From the NCBI GenBank assembly GCA_025459265.1, contig JALOQX010000001.1:1-64000 (forward strand): a stretch of 64,000 nucleotides of DNA, in the 5' to 3' direction. A program made the position numbers and the translations under genes. Shown piece by piece: positions 35,914 to 45,697 of this stretch. The stretch is from Pirellulaceae bacterium. GTDB lineage: Bacteria; Planctomycetota; Planctomycetia; Pirellulales; Pirellulaceae. Positions within the stretch are counted from its first letter, which is position 1. Each line of letters opens with the position of its first letter. The notes beneath the pieces were generated by a model. That model did no database searches, was not told the DNA's origin, and saw only the letters and a list, made by a program, of their open reading frames with translations.

Positions 35914-37182
35914 TCACGCGAGGAGCCGTCCGCCGTCGTGGGCGGTGGGGACGCAAGGGACGATCTGTCCCTGGGAGGTGGTCCCGGCGGTCAGTTCGAC
36001 GGGCATGTAGCGGCAGGAGGTGCCGATCCAACGCTCGGCATCGCCGGAGACAGGGGATTCGACCAGCACGTGCAGCGGCTGTCCTACCAGCTGGTTGAGG
36101 TAATCGCGTCGGACCTCCGCGGCGAGTTCCGCGAGACGGCGGCCACGCGCGGCCTTCACTTCGGCGGCCACGCTCCCGGGCATTGTGGCGGCGGGCGTAC
36201 CGGCGCGCGGACTGAAGGGGAAAATGTGCACCTTGCAGAAGCCGATCTCCCGGATGGCGCGGCAGGTCGCGAGGAAGTCCTCCTCCGTTTCACCGGGGAA
36301 GCCGACAATGACGTCGGTCGTGAGTGCGGGTCGCGATAACCGCTGCTGCACGGAGCGGCAGCAGTCGAGCAGGCGGCGCACGCCCCAGCGGCGCCGCATC
36401 GCGCGCAGGATGCGATCGGAACCGCTCTGCAGGCACACATGCACGTGCGGACAGATCTTGTGCGGAAACTCCGCCAGGACCTCGACCAACTCACGCGTCA
36501 TTTCCGTGGCCTCCAGGCTCGACAGCCGGACGCGGAAATCACCTTCCCGCAGGGCGATCTGGCGGACGAGATGCGACAGGCGCAGCCAATCGGCTTTGGC
36601 TTTCCCCCGGTTCTGTTCCACGCCGTAGTGCCCCAGATGGACGCCCGTGAGCACCAGCTCGCGATATCCGTTGTCGACCAGCCGCGCGACCTCCTCGAGA
36701 ATCTCGACGGGCGGACGACTGATCACGTGTGGACGCACCTGCGGGATGATGCAGTAGCTGCACCTCAGCAGGCACCCCTCCTGGACCTTCAGATAAGCGC
36801 GGTGTCGCGTGCCGAACCGGGACAGGCCGCGTGGTGCCTGACGGACCCCCAGTCGCTCGACCAGGGCGGGCAATTCACGCTTGTCGGTGACAACGTCCAC
36901 CACGCCGGGAAGTGACGCCAGTTCCTCCGGCGCGCGGGTGGCGTAGCAGCCCATGACGACGATGCGCGCGTGCGGATTGTGGCGGGCCAGCCGCCGAATC
37001 ACCTGGCGGCTCTTCGCGTCCCCTTCCCCCGTCACGGTGCAGGTGTTGACGACGCACACATCAGCCGGTTCATCGTCTCCGGCATCGCGGTAGCCGCCCG
37101 AGAGCAGCGCCTGCCGGACGTATTCCGTCTCGTACTGATTGACCTTGCACCCCAGCGTATACGTCTTAAGTCGCTGCGCCAT
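35914..37182 (-). CDS. mtaB: tRNA (t6A37) methylthiotransferase MtaB
   Basis: This 422-residue radical-SAM enzyme makes ms2t6A37. The N-terminal UPF0004 domain has 'TLGCKVNQYETEYVRQALL', 'VVNTCTVTGEGDAKSRQ' and 'VVMGCYATR', whose three Cys bind the auxiliary cluster. The radical-SAM core has 'QEGCLLRCSYCIIPQVR' (CxxxCxxC), then 'VLTGVHLGHYG' and 'VCLQSGSDRILRAMRR', and it ends with a TRAM-like segment 'NQLVGQPLHVLVES'. ATG 37182 is the first in frame. Confidence 0.93.
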   Translation of the reverse strand: MAQRLKTYTLGCKVNQYETEYVRQALLSGGYRDAGDDEPADVCVVNTCTVTGEGDAKSRQVIRRLARHNPHARIVVMGCYATRAPEELASLPGVVDVVTDKRELPALVERLGVRQAPRGLSRFGTRHRAYLKVQEGCLLRCSYCIIPQVRPHVISRPPVEILEEVARLVDNGYRELVLTGVHLGHYGVEQNRGKAKADWLRLSHLVRQIALREGDFRVRLSSLEATEMTRELVEVLAEFPHKICPHVHVCLQSGSDRILRAMRRRWGVRRLLDCCRSVQQRLSRPALTTDVIVGFPGETEEDFLATCRAIREIGFCKVHIFPFSPRAGTPAATMPGSVAAEVKAARGRRLAELAAEVRRDYLNQLVGQPLHVLVESPVSGDAERWIGTSCRYMPVELTAGTTSQGQIVPCVPTAHDGGRLLA

Positions 37183-37238
37183 CGTCGGACTGCGTCAACA
37201 CCGCGGGAGAACAGAGGAACGAGCCGGGGACGCGGCGA

Positions 37239-37583
37239 CTAGTCCGACTCGGGTTCGATCGACGCCGTCATGGAACCGGCGCAGCGTGCAATGAGTCGGT
37301 CCTTGCCGAACGCGTGGATCTGATCGCGCTTCAGCTCGGCATGCTCCTTCGTCGTGGTCAGGCACACGGCACACCCCCGCGTGTCGACATCCTTAGCGAT
37401 CTGGTAGCTCTTCTCCAGCGAGTGCCCGAACAACGCCCGCATCATGTCGATGACGTAGTCATACGAGTGGTCGTTATCATCCCACAGGATCACGTGATAA
37501 CGCGGCTGTTGACGCGGTCGCGCCTGCTCCCGCGCTCGCCGTCGCTCCACCGTGGCGACCAGCGGCTCGTCAATCACAGTCAT
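37239..37583 (-). CDS. clpS: ATP-dependent Clp protease adaptor ClpS
   Basis: This 114-residue adaptor delivers N-end-rule substrates to ClpAP-type proteases. The core is 'PRYHVILWDDNDHSYDYVIDMMRALFGHS', with the substrate-pocket Asp/Asn region 'DDNDH' and Met in 'VIDMM'. 'VCLTTTKEHAELKRDQIHAFGKD' follows. A 25-residue basic N-terminal tail precedes the fold. The Clp partner is not in the window. Confidence 0.92.
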   Translation of the reverse strand: MTVIDEPLVATVERRRAREQARPRQQPRYHVILWDDNDHSYDYVIDMMRALFGHSLEKSYQIAKDVDTRGCAVCLTTTKEHAELKRDQIHAFGKDRLIARCAGSMTASIEPESD

Positions 37584-37620
37584 GGCGACAGGTTATGCCT
37601 GCGAAAAAGGTTGTCCCGAA

Positions 37621-37649
37621 TAGTCCGGCCGGCGGAAGGTTATTATATT
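37621..37649 (+). promoter_or_regulatory. Possible promoter of the M20 peptidase gene
   Basis: TATATT (37644-37649) in an AT-rich patch is a good -10 box; the -35 position holds only TAGTCC (37621-37626, 17-bp spacer), so this is a weak prediction. Confidence 0.3.
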
Positions 37650-37728
37650 GTAGCGAACTGACGGTCGGGAAGCCTTTTTTTCGCGTTCTTTTCGTGCGGA
37701 CTCTGACTCCTGGATCAACGGTGGCAAG

Positions 37729-39111
37729 ATGGCGGAGCTGGATCGGTATCTGGTCGAACAGCGGGAACGGTTTGAGGACGAACTGTGTGAACTGCTGCGG
37801 ATTGCCAGCGTCAGTACGGACGGGCAGCATGCTGCGGAGATCCGGCAGGCAGGGGAGTGGGTCGCGGCCCAGCTGCGCGGCCTCGGCCTGGCGACGGAGC
37901 TGATCGACACGAGCGGGAACCCGGTCGTGTACGCGCAGTCGGCGCCGGTCGCCGGCGCGCCGGTCGTCCTCGTCTACGGCCACTACGATGTGCAGCCCCC
38001 GGACCCGCTGGGCGAGTGGATCTCGCCTCCGTTCGAACCGACCCGGCGGAATGGCAACCTGTACGCGCGCGGGGCCACGGATGACAAGGGGCAGATGCTC
38101 ACACACATCAAGAGCGCGGAGGCCTGGATCCGGACGGTGGGACGGCTTCCCGTGCAGCTCAAATTCCTCATCGAAGGCGAGGAAGAGGTGGGCAGCCGAG
38201 GCGTCACCGACCTGATCGGTCAGGAGGCTGAGCGGCTGGCCTGCGACGTCGTCGTGATCAGCGACTCGTGCCAGTTCGGGCCGGGCCAGCCGGCGATTAC
38301 GTACGGACTCAAGGGACTGGCCTATTTCGAGTTGCGGTTGACGGGCCCCAGGCAGGACCTGCATTCGGGCACTTTTGGCGGCGCGGTGACCAATCCCGCC
38401 AACGGCCTGACCCGGATGTTGGCGAGCCTGATCAACGACGTGGGACGTGTCCAGGTACCGGGTTTTTACGACGATGTCGTGCCACTGAGTGATCGCGAGC
38501 GGCAGCAGTTTGCATCGCTGCCATTCGACGAGTCCGTGTTCATGCAGCGCCTCGGCGTCCAGGGCCTCGCGGGGGAACAGGGCTATACGACGCTGGAACG
38601 CCGCTGGGCCCGGCCGACGTTCGATATCAACGGCATCTGGGGGGGATATCAGGGGGCGGGTTCGAAGACGGTGCTCCCCGCGCGGGCAGGGGCCAAGTTC
38701 AGTTTCCGGCTGGTGCCCGATCAGGACCCGGACAAGATCCGCCGCGCGCTGCGCGAGCATCTGGAGCCCTTGTGTCCTCCCGGGATCCAGATGGAGCTGA
38801 TCGACATGCATGGCGCACGCGGCATCGTCGTGCCACTGGACAGTCCCTTCATGCAGGCGGCGGCCACCGCCATTGAGCAGGGATTCGGACGTCCCCCCGT
38901 CTTCATCCGGGAGGGAGGATCGATTCCGATCGTGAACGTGTTTCACGAGCTGTTAGGGGTGGATACGCTGTTGCTCGGCTGGGGCCAGGATGACGACAAC
39001 ACGCACAGTCCGAACGAGAAGTTCAGCCTGGCCGATTTCCATCGCGGGATCCGGACCAGCGCGCATCTGTGGCATGCCTTGGGGAAGATTGAAGTCGAGC
39101 AGCGGGCGTAG
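37729..39111 (+). CDS. M20-family metallopeptidase (dipeptidase)
   Basis: This 460-residue enzyme of the M20/M25/M40 family is probably a cytosolic dipeptidase. Zinc ligands are seen in 'VYGHYDVQPPDP', 'YARGATDDKGQML', 'FLIEGEEEVGSRG', 'VVISDSC' and the late 'DDDNTHSPNEKFSL'. The dimerisation lid lies between about residues 205 and 370 ('GTFGGAVTNPANGLTRMLASL'). serS follows after 12 bp and is probably co-transcribed. Confidence 0.9.
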   Translation: MAELDRYLVEQRERFEDELCELLRIASVSTDGQHAAEIRQAGEWVAAQLRGLGLATELIDTSGNPVVYAQSAPVAGAPVVLVYGHYDVQPPDPLGEWISPPFEPTRRNGNLYARGATDDKGQMLTHIKSAEAWIRTVGRLPVQLKFLIEGEEEVGSRGVTDLIGQEAERLACDVVVISDSCQFGPGQPAITYGLKGLAYFELRLTGPRQDLHSGTFGGAVTNPANGLTRMLASLINDVGRVQVPGFYDDVVPLSDRERQQFASLPFDESVFMQRLGVQGLAGEQGYTTLERRWARPTFDINGIWGGYQGAGSKTVLPARAGAKFSFRLVPDQDPDKIRRALREHLEPLCPPGIQMELIDMHGARGIVVPLDSPFMQAAATAIEQGFGRPPVFIREGGSIPIVNVFHELLGVDTLLLGWGQDDDNTHSPNEKFSLADFHRGIRTSAHLWHALGKIEVEQRA

Positions 39112-39123
39112 CGGATCGGGCTC

Positions 39124-40413
39124 ATGTTAGATCGCAAATTCATCGTGGACAACGCGGATCAGGTGCGGCGGAACTGCGCCGACCGCGGGCTGACCGTTGA
39201 CGTCGAGCGGCTGGTGCAGCTCGAACTCCAGCGGCGGGAGCGGCAGCGCGACGTTGAGGATCTCAACCGGCGCGCGAACGAGGTGGCCAAATCGATCGGC
39301 AAAGCCGCTGACGCGGCCGCCCGGGAGGCCCGCAAAGAGGAAGGTCGCCAGCTGCGCGAGCAGAAGGACCGCGCCCAGGCGGACGTCGATCGGCTGGAGG
39401 CGGAGATCCTGCAGATCCAGGCCGGCATTCCCAATATGTCTCACCCTGCGGCGCCCGTCGGAGCCGACGATGCCGCCAACCGGGAGCTGCGGCGGGGGCG
39501 GCAGGTGCCGCGCGAGCTGGACTTCCCGGTGCTCGACCACGTCGACCTGGCCGCCAAGCTGGACCTCATCGATTTCGAAGGCGGCGCCAAGATCGCCGGG
39601 CACGGGTTCTACTTCCTGAAACACGAAGCGGTGCTGCTGGAGCTGGCGCTGCAGCAGTTCGCCGTGCAGCGGCTCGTCGCGGAAGGGTTCACCCCGGTCG
39701 TGACCCCCGACCTGGCCTACACGGAGATTCTGCAGGGTACGGGCTACATCCCGCGCGGCCCGGAAACCCAGATCTACAGCATCGAGAATACGAATCTGAA
39801 TCTGGTCGCTACGGCCGAAATCACGCTCGGCGGCCTGCTCGCCGGAGAAATCCTCGACGCCGAGCAGCTGCCGCGGAAGTTGTGCGGGATCAGCCATTGC
39901 TTTCGAACCGAGGCGGGCGCTGCCGGCCGCGCCGCGCGCGGGCTGTATCGCGTCCACCAGTTCACGAAGGTCGAGATGTTCGCGTTCACGTTGCCGGACC
40001 AGAGCGACGCGATGCTCGAACATTTTTGCGACCTGGAATGCCGGCTGTTTGACGAGCTGGAGATTCCCTATCGCGTCGTCGATACCGCTACCGGCGACCT
40101 GGGGGGGCCCGCCTACCGCAAGTACGACCTGGAGGCCTGGATGCCCGGTCGCGGTCAGGGGGGCCAGTGGGGTGAGGTGACCAGCACGTCCAATTGCACC
40201 GACTACCAGGCGCGCCGCCTGAACATCCGCTTCAAGCACCGTGGCCAGAAGGGAACGCAGTTCGTCCACACGCTCAACGGAACGGCCATCGCCATCAGCC
40301 GGGCGCTGCTGGCCATCCTGGAGAACTACCAGCAGGCCGACCGATCGGTGCTGATCCCCGCCGTGCTTCAGCCCTGGGTCGGTTGTGACCGGATTCGGCC
40401 GCGCGTCACGTAA
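39124..40413 (+). CDS. serS: Seryl-tRNA synthetase
   Basis: This 429-residue class II synthetase charges tRNA-Ser and tRNA-Sec. A long N-terminal antiparallel coiled coil covers about residues 28-105. The catalytic core has 'FYFLKHEAVLLELALQQFA', motif 2 'GISHCFRTEAGAAGRAARGLYRVHQFTKVEMF' and motif 3 'FVHTLNGTAIAISRALLAILENYQ'. It ends 'TDRSVLIPAVLQPW'-like. Its stop overlaps that of the convergent glmM by 8 bp. Confidence 0.95.
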   Translation: MLDRKFIVDNADQVRRNCADRGLTVDVERLVQLELQRRERQRDVEDLNRRANEVAKSIGKAADAAAREARKEEGRQLREQKDRAQADVDRLEAEILQIQAGIPNMSHPAAPVGADDAANRELRRGRQVPRELDFPVLDHVDLAAKLDLIDFEGGAKIAGHGFYFLKHEAVLLELALQQFAVQRLVAEGFTPVVTPDLAYTEILQGTGYIPRGPETQIYSIENTNLNLVATAEITLGGLLAGEILDAEQLPRKLCGISHCFRTEAGAAGRAARGLYRVHQFTKVEMFAFTLPDQSDAMLEHFCDLECRLFDELEIPYRVVDTATGDLGGPAYRKYDLEAWMPGRGQGGQWGEVTSTSNCTDYQARRLNIRFKHRGQKGTQFVHTLNGTAIAISRALLAILENYQQADRSVLIPAVLQPWVGCDRIRPRVT

Positions 40414-41755
40414 GCTGCTGGCGGATCACGTGCGCCGCGTCGTGGCACAATCGCTGTGACTCGGCCGCCGTCGGGGATTCCGCCACGATGCGCACGATCG
40501 GTTCGGTGTTGCTCGCCCGAATCAGCAGCCACTTGCCCGGCCAGTCGAACCGCAATCCATCGAGCCGGTCGCGCTGCGCATCCGAGAAATGGCGCTCCAG
40601 GGCCGCGCAAGCCTGCGGCAGCACTTCGGGCGGCACGGCCTGCTTGGTCTTGCAGATCTCGTAACGAGGCAACTCGTCGGCCAGTCGGCTCACGGGCAGC
40701 TGCCGCTGCGCCATGGCGGTGAGGATCCAGGTCATCGCCACGAAGCTGTCGCGGATGAACCCGACCTGCGGGTCAATGGGCCCGCCGTTCCCTTCCCCAC
40801 CGAAGGCCGCACCCTGCTCCTGCATCACGCGCACGACGTGAGCCTCGCCCACCGGAGCGCGGAAGAACGGCACCCCGAACTGGGCGGCCAGGTCCTCCGC
40901 CATGCGACTTGTGGAACAGTTCGTCACCACGGGACCACGCCGCTGCGCCAGGACCTGGTTGAGACAGATCGCCAGCGTGTACTCTTCTCCGATGTAACGA
41001 CCGTGCTCGTCAATCACGGCCAGCCGATCCGCATCCGGATCCTGACAGAAGCCGACGTCCGCGCCGGCGGCGATGATCTCGCGACCGACACCCGCCAGGT
41101 TCTCGGCGGTTGGCTCGGGTGGATGGGTGAACCGGCCATCCGGTTCGCCGCCCAAGAGCGTGACGCGGCAGCCGAGTTCGTCGAGCAGGCGCCGGCCCAA
41201 TATGCTGCCCGAGCCGTGGTTCGCGTCGAGCACGACGTGGGGTCGCCGCTGCCGGATCGGCGCCGCGTCCACCAGGCCGCGCAGCAGGGCGACGTGGGCC
41301 CGGCACGTGTCATCCAGCGGCTGTGCCACCCCGACGCGCCGGTAATCCACCCAGTCGATCGACCCGTGCCGAAAGCGATCAACCACCTGTTGACCTTGCT
41401 CGGCGGAGAGCACCCTGCCGGCTGACGAGAACAGCTTCAGACCGTTGTATTCTGCCGGATTGTGGCTGGCGGTCACCTGGATCGCGCCGGCGGCGGACTG
41501 GTCCCGCACCAGCACCCCCACGGTCGGCGTGGCCGCGACGTCGGCGTCGAGCACCGTGCGGCCGACGGCGAGCCACGCCGCCCGGATGGCGTCGGCCAAC
41601 ATGCGGCCGGTGGTGCGCCCGTCGCGGGCCAGGACGAGCGGGCCCGTCGGCTGGCCCGCCGCGTAGGCGCAGGCAAACCGCGCCGCCAGCTCGGGTGTCA
41701 ACTCCGCGCCAATCACACCCCGCAGCCCCGACACGCTGATGATCAGACCACTCAT
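40406..41755 (-). CDS. glmM: Phosphoglucosamine mutase (GlmM-type phosphohexomutase)
   Basis: This 449-residue alpha-D-phosphohexomutase starts 'SGLIISVSGLRGVIGAELTP'. The phosphoserine loop is 'VTASHNPAEYNGLKLF', the metal loop 'DPDADRLAVIDEHG' and the sugar loop 'GGEGNGGPIDP', with a C-terminal phosphate loop 'RASNTEPIVRIVAES'. The 'GGEGNGG' sugar loop favours glucosamine-6-phosphate over glucose phosphate as substrate. ATG 41755 has GGAGG upstream. It is divergent from a second mutase. Confidence 0.88.
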   Translation of the reverse strand: MSGLIISVSGLRGVIGAELTPELAARFACAYAAGQPTGPLVLARDGRTTGRMLADAIRAAWLAVGRTVLDADVAATPTVGVLVRDQSAAGAIQVTASHNPAEYNGLKLFSSAGRVLSAEQGQQVVDRFRHGSIDWVDYRRVGVAQPLDDTCRAHVALLRGLVDAAPIRQRRPHVVLDANHGSGSILGRRLLDELGCRVTLLGGEPDGRFTHPPEPTAENLAGVGREIIAAGADVGFCQDPDADRLAVIDEHGRYIGEEYTLAICLNQVLAQRRGPVVTNCSTSRMAEDLAAQFGVPFFRAPVGEAHVVRVMQEQGAAFGGEGNGGPIDPQVGFIRDSFVAMTWILTAMAQRQLPVSRLADELPRYEICKTKQAVPPEVLPQACAALERHFSDAQRDRLDGLRFDWPGKWLLIRASNTEPIVRIVAESPTAAESQRLCHDAAHVIRQQLT

Positions 41756-41839
41756 CGTGTTCCCACCTCCCTCGAGATTATAGGTGGGAATTGCGCCGCC
41801 GACGGCGGCAGGCCAGCAACCCCACCGGGAATCACGCAA

Positions 41840-41869
41840 TTGCGGAGCGCGGCCGACGACTCGTACAAT
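41840..41869 (+). promoter_or_regulatory. Sigma-70-type promoter of the phosphomutase gene
   Basis: TTGCGG (41840-41845), 18-bp spacer, TACAAT (41864-41869), 58 bp ahead of the ATG at 41928. The boxes match consensus moderately. Confidence 0.5.
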
Positions 41870-41927
41870 GCAACCGGAGCAACATGCGGAGACAGGACGA
41901 TTGCTATAACCGGAGGAGCTGAACGGA

Positions 41928-43733
41928 ATGAATGTCAAGGCGGCGCTGGTCCGCGTGGACGCGGCAGCAGCGGATGGGCAGCTCAGTGGCAGCGCAGCGG
42001 CGAACATCCGGCAATGGCTGACCGAACCGCGATACGCCGCCTATGTCCCGGCCATTCTTGCGCACGTGGCCGAGGGCCGCTGGCAGCCGCTCGACGACGT
42101 CTTCTGGACAGTCATCCCGTTCGGTACGGGTGGGCGTCGCGGACGCATGTACGAGATCGGTACCAATGCCATCAACGAGCGCACGATTGGCGAAAGTGCC
42201 CGTGGACTGGCTGACTATGTGCTGGGGACCGCCCGTCCCGACGGGCCGCTCGCCTGTGCCATCGCCTACGACACGCGGCATCGCTCGCGGCAGTTTGCCG
42301 AGCTGTGCGCCGGCATCCTGGTGGCGGCCGGATTTCGCGTCTACCTGTTGGACGATTATCGCAGTACCCCGGAACTGTCGTTCCTGGTCCGGCAGCGCCG
42401 GTGCGCGTGTGGGATCATGGTGACGGCGAGTCACAATCCGCCCAGCGACAATGCGGTCAAGGTCTACTGGTCGACCGGCGGGCAGATCGTGCCGCCCCAT
42501 GACGCCGGTATCATCGCGTGTGTGCAGCGTGTGGAGGACATACCGGTCGCGGACGTGCGGTCCGCGGCTGCCGCGGGACAGCTCGTCCGCTGCACGGTGG
42601 AGACGGACGACGCGTACCTCGCGGCCGTGGCCGCGCAGGGCTTCGGCGGACCCCGCGCGATCCGCATCCTGTACTCGCCCCTGCACGGCGTGGGTGCCTC
42701 CGCCGTGGAACCGCTCTTGGCCCGCGCCGGCTTCCGCGATGTCGAGATGTATGCTCCCCAGGCTGCCCCGGATGGCGACTTCCCGAACGTGCCCGGCCAC
42801 GTCGCGAACCCGGAAAACGTCCGTGTGTTCGATGCGCTGATCGAGCACGCGGCGCACCAGGGAGCCGACTTGGTGCTGGTCACCGATCCGGACGCGGATC
42901 GGCTCGGCTGCGCCGCACCCCGCACGCTCGAGCCAGGCAGTCCGTGGGGCGTGCTCAGCGGCAACCAGATCGGTGCGCTCCTGGCCGACTACGTGCTCGC
43001 TCAGCGCCAGACGGCCGGTACGCTCTCGCCCCGGCACTACGTCGTCAAGACGCTGGTGACGACCGAGCTGATCCGCAGCATCGCGGACGCCCACGGCGTG
43101 CGCACCTGCGGCGATCTGCACGTGGGCTTCAAGTGGATTGGCGCGCGGATCGACCAGGAGGGTCCCGACGGGTTTGTCCTGGGCTGCGAGGAGTCGCACG
43201 GGTACCTGGTCGGAACGTATGCCCGCGACAAAGATGGCGTTGTCGCGTGTCTGCTGATGGCGGAGCTCGCGGCACGGCTGCGGGCACAAGGCCGCACCCT
43301 GCACGACCGGCTCGACGAACTCGCGCGCCGGCATGGAGTGTACTCCGAGCGCTTGATTGCCATGGAGCGGGAAGGTGCGGAGGGCCTGGCTCAGATGCAG
43401 CGCATGATGCACCGGCTGCGGACCGAGCCACCCCGCGAGCTCGGGCAGTGTGAGGTCACCGGCGTGCTGGACTACCTGCAGCTGCAGGTGCTGCGCGACG
43501 GACTGACCCAGCCGCTGGCCGGACCGCGTGGCGACATGGTCGTGCTGGAGTTTGCCCAGGCGGGACATCGTCTGGCGGTGCGCCCGTCCGGCACCGAGCC
43601 GCGCGTGAAGATCTACCTGTTTGCGCACACCCCGCCCGAGCACCTCGCCAGCCTCGCGGCGGCCCGCCGCGCACACGACCAGTGGTTTGACCAGGTGGAC
43701 GACGATTTGCGGACCTGGTCCCGCGAGCTGTAG
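41928..43733 (+). CDS. Phospho-sugar mutase (phosphoglucomutase/phosphomannomutase family)
   Basis: This 601-residue protein has N-terminal helices, 'FGTGGRRGRMYEIGTNAINERT', the phosphoserine loop 'VTASHNPPSDNAVKVYW', the metal loop 'LVTDPDADRLGC', the sugar loop 'GCEESHGYLVG' and the phosphate loop 'VRPSGTEPRVKIYL'. The length and the GCEESHG loop fit the large PGM2-like group (glucose or deoxyribose/ribose phosphates). The exact sugar is not decided. Neighbours: divergent glmM upstream and a GH9 glycosidase 23 bp downstream, suggesting a carbohydrate operon. Confidence 0.88.
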   Translation: MNVKAALVRVDAAAADGQLSGSAAANIRQWLTEPRYAAYVPAILAHVAEGRWQPLDDVFWTVIPFGTGGRRGRMYEIGTNAINERTIGESARGLADYVLGTARPDGPLACAIAYDTRHRSRQFAELCAGILVAAGFRVYLLDDYRSTPELSFLVRQRRCACGIMVTASHNPPSDNAVKVYWSTGGQIVPPHDAGIIACVQRVEDIPVADVRSAAAAGQLVRCTVETDDAYLAAVAAQGFGGPRAIRILYSPLHGVGASAVEPLLARAGFRDVEMYAPQAAPDGDFPNVPGHVANPENVRVFDALIEHAAHQGADLVLVTDPDADRLGCAAPRTLEPGSPWGVLSGNQIGALLADYVLAQRQTAGTLSPRHYVVKTLVTTELIRSIADAHGVRTCGDLHVGFKWIGARIDQEGPDGFVLGCEESHGYLVGTYARDKDGVVACLLMAELAARLRAQGRTLHDRLDELARRHGVYSERLIAMEREGAEGLAQMQRMMHRLRTEPPRELGQCEVTGVLDYLQLQVLRDGLTQPLAGPRGDMVVLEFAQAGHRLAVRPSGTEPRVKIYLFAHTPPEHLASLAAARRAHDQWFDQVDDDLRTWSREL

Positions 43734-43756
43734 CCTGTGCAAACGCGAGGACTGTC

Positions 43757-45697
43757 ATGACAAGAGCACGTAGTGGCATCGTATGTTTCCTGGTGGCGAC
43801 CGCCTTGCCGCGTGTCGGTCTGCCCCAGGCCGCGCATCCCGCGCCGACGGCCGACTATCCGCCGTATGCGGTCCCGCGACTCAGTGGCCCCACCCGTCCC
43901 GGTTTGCCGGACGTCACCGGGCGGATCCACGTGGATCAGTTCGGGTACTTGCCGGAAGAAAGCAAGTGGGCCGTGATCAGCGATCCGCAACGGGGCTATA
44001 ACGCGGACGACGCGTACACGCCCGGGGCTCGGCTGGAAGTGCGACGCCGGTCCGACGGCCACGTCGTGTATGACGGGACGCCCCGCGTGTGGCACAACGG
44101 GGCGATCCATGAAGACTCGGGCGATCGCGGTTGGTGGTTCGATTTCTCACGCGTCACGGAGCCGGGCGAGTACTATGTCTTCGACCCCTCGACGCGCTGT
44201 CGCTCACCCGTCTTCCGGATCGCGCGGGACGTCTACTATCGGATCATGCGGGAGGCGGTGCGCACCTATTACTATCAGCGCCTGGCGTTGCCGCTCCAGC
44301 CTCCGTGCGCGGATGCGCAGTGGGCCCAAGATGCGGCGCTGCTGCAGGACCGCCAGGCGCGCTTCGTGAACGCGAAGGACGATCCATCGACGGCACGCGA
44401 TTTGGCCGGGGGCTGGATGGATGCCGGCGACACGAACAAGTACGTGACGTTTCTGGGTGATGTCATCCATCCTCTGCTTTACGCCTACCGCGGCAATCCT
44501 GCCGCGTTCGGCGACGACTACAACATCCCCGAGTCGGGCAATGGACGGCCCGACCTGCTGGATGAAGTGGCGTATGAGCTCGCGTGGCTGGTTAAGATGC
44601 AGGACGACGACGGCGGCGTCTTCATCAAGCTGGGAAACGTCGATTACAACGGCACGTGGCCGATCAGCCAGGATCCCCGGCCGAGGTACTACGGTCCCAA
44701 GAGCTCGTCCGCATCGCTCTGGATGGCCGGCGTGTTGGCGCACGCCGCGCGTGTGTACGGTGAATTCGAGGCGTGGCAGCCGTGGGCTGCGGAACTGGAA
44801 ACCCGCGCGCAGCGGGCCTGGACCTGGTATCGGGCCAACCCACGCGACGAACGGCCCGACACGGGCGAAATCAAATCGGGCTCGGCTAACCGCAGTCAGG
44901 TGGACCAGGATCGCATGGAAGCGTTCGTGGCTGTGCACTTGTGGGCCCTCACCGGCGACGACGCGTTGCACGACACGATCCGCCGGCGAGCTCCGCAGAC
45001 GCGCCAGCTGGCGGAAGGCGTGTGGAGCCCATACGAGGCAGGTGCGGGCGAGGCGCTGCTCGAATATACTCGTCTGCCGCAGGCGGATCCCCAGCTGCGC
45101 ACGCGGATCCTCGAGCACCTGGCGCGGTCGGCCGCGAGCCCGGACTGGGCGCCGGAGGCAAGCGCGGACTTGTACCGGAGCTGGGTCAGTCCGAATTCGT
45201 ATCATTGGGGCAGTTGCTCGGTGCGGGCGAGCTACGGATTCCTGGCCCTGCAGGCGGCCGAGGCGGCGCCCGACCAGCTGCCGCGTCTGCGGCAGCGTGC
45301 CCTCGACATGCTCCATTCCTTTCACGGCGTCAATCCGCTCAGCATGACGCTGCTGACGAACATGTACGCGGAAGGCGCCGAGTTGTCGCCCATGTACCTG
45401 TGGCACGACCGGTGGGGCATGTCGGCGCAGCCGCGCAACAATCCGCCGCCGGGGTACGTTGTGGGGGGCCCGAACCAGAGCTTCGGAGGAAAAAGCGACG
45501 CGGAGCAGAACGTCGACTGGATTCGACGGCAGCCCCGTGCCAAGGCGTATGCCGACTTCAACCTCGGCTGGCCACAGAACTCCTGGGAGATCACCGAGAA
45601 CGCGATCTACTACCAGGCGCTCTATATCCGCTTGCTGGCGAACTTCACCTACCCCAGCGAATCGCCCCGCCAGGCGACGACGAGGGAACCGCTGTGA
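43757..45697 (+). CDS. Glycoside hydrolase family 9 protein (endoglucanase-like), secreted
   Basis: The protein has 646 residues. A signal peptide (about 1-25) precedes an Ig-like CelD_N domain at about 55-155 ('GRIHVDQFGYLPEESKWAVI'). The alpha6/alpha6 GH9 catalytic domain follows, with 'GGWMDAGDTNKYVTF' (the acidic pair of GGWYDAGD), 'VNPLSMTLLTNMY' and the acid/base Glu in 'NSWEITENAIYYQALYI'. GH9 enzymes cut beta-1,4-glucans. It ends in a stop overlapping the uvrC GTG start (GTGA), so translation may be coupled. The ATG has GAGG 6 bp upstream. Confidence 0.88.
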   Translation: MTRARSGIVCFLVATALPRVGLPQAAHPAPTADYPPYAVPRLSGPTRPGLPDVTGRIHVDQFGYLPEESKWAVISDPQRGYNADDAYTPGARLEVRRRSDGHVVYDGTPRVWHNGAIHEDSGDRGWWFDFSRVTEPGEYYVFDPSTRCRSPVFRIARDVYYRIMREAVRTYYYQRLALPLQPPCADAQWAQDAALLQDRQARFVNAKDDPSTARDLAGGWMDAGDTNKYVTFLGDVIHPLLYAYRGNPAAFGDDYNIPESGNGRPDLLDEVAYELAWLVKMQDDDGGVFIKLGNVDYNGTWPISQDPRPRYYGPKSSSASLWMAGVLAHAARVYGEFEAWQPWAAELETRAQRAWTWYRANPRDERPDTGEIKSGSANRSQVDQDRMEAFVAVHLWALTGDDALHDTIRRRAPQTRQLAEGVWSPYEAGAGEALLEYTRLPQADPQLRTRILEHLARSAASPDWAPEASADLYRSWVSPNSYHWGSCSVRASYGFLALQAAEAAPDQLPRLRQRALDMLHSFHGVNPLSMTLLTNMYAEGAELSPMYLWHDRWGMSAQPRNNPPPGYVVGGPNQSFGGKSDAEQNVDWIRRQPRAKAYADFNLGWPQNSWEITENAIYYQALYIRLLANFTYPSESPRQATTREPL

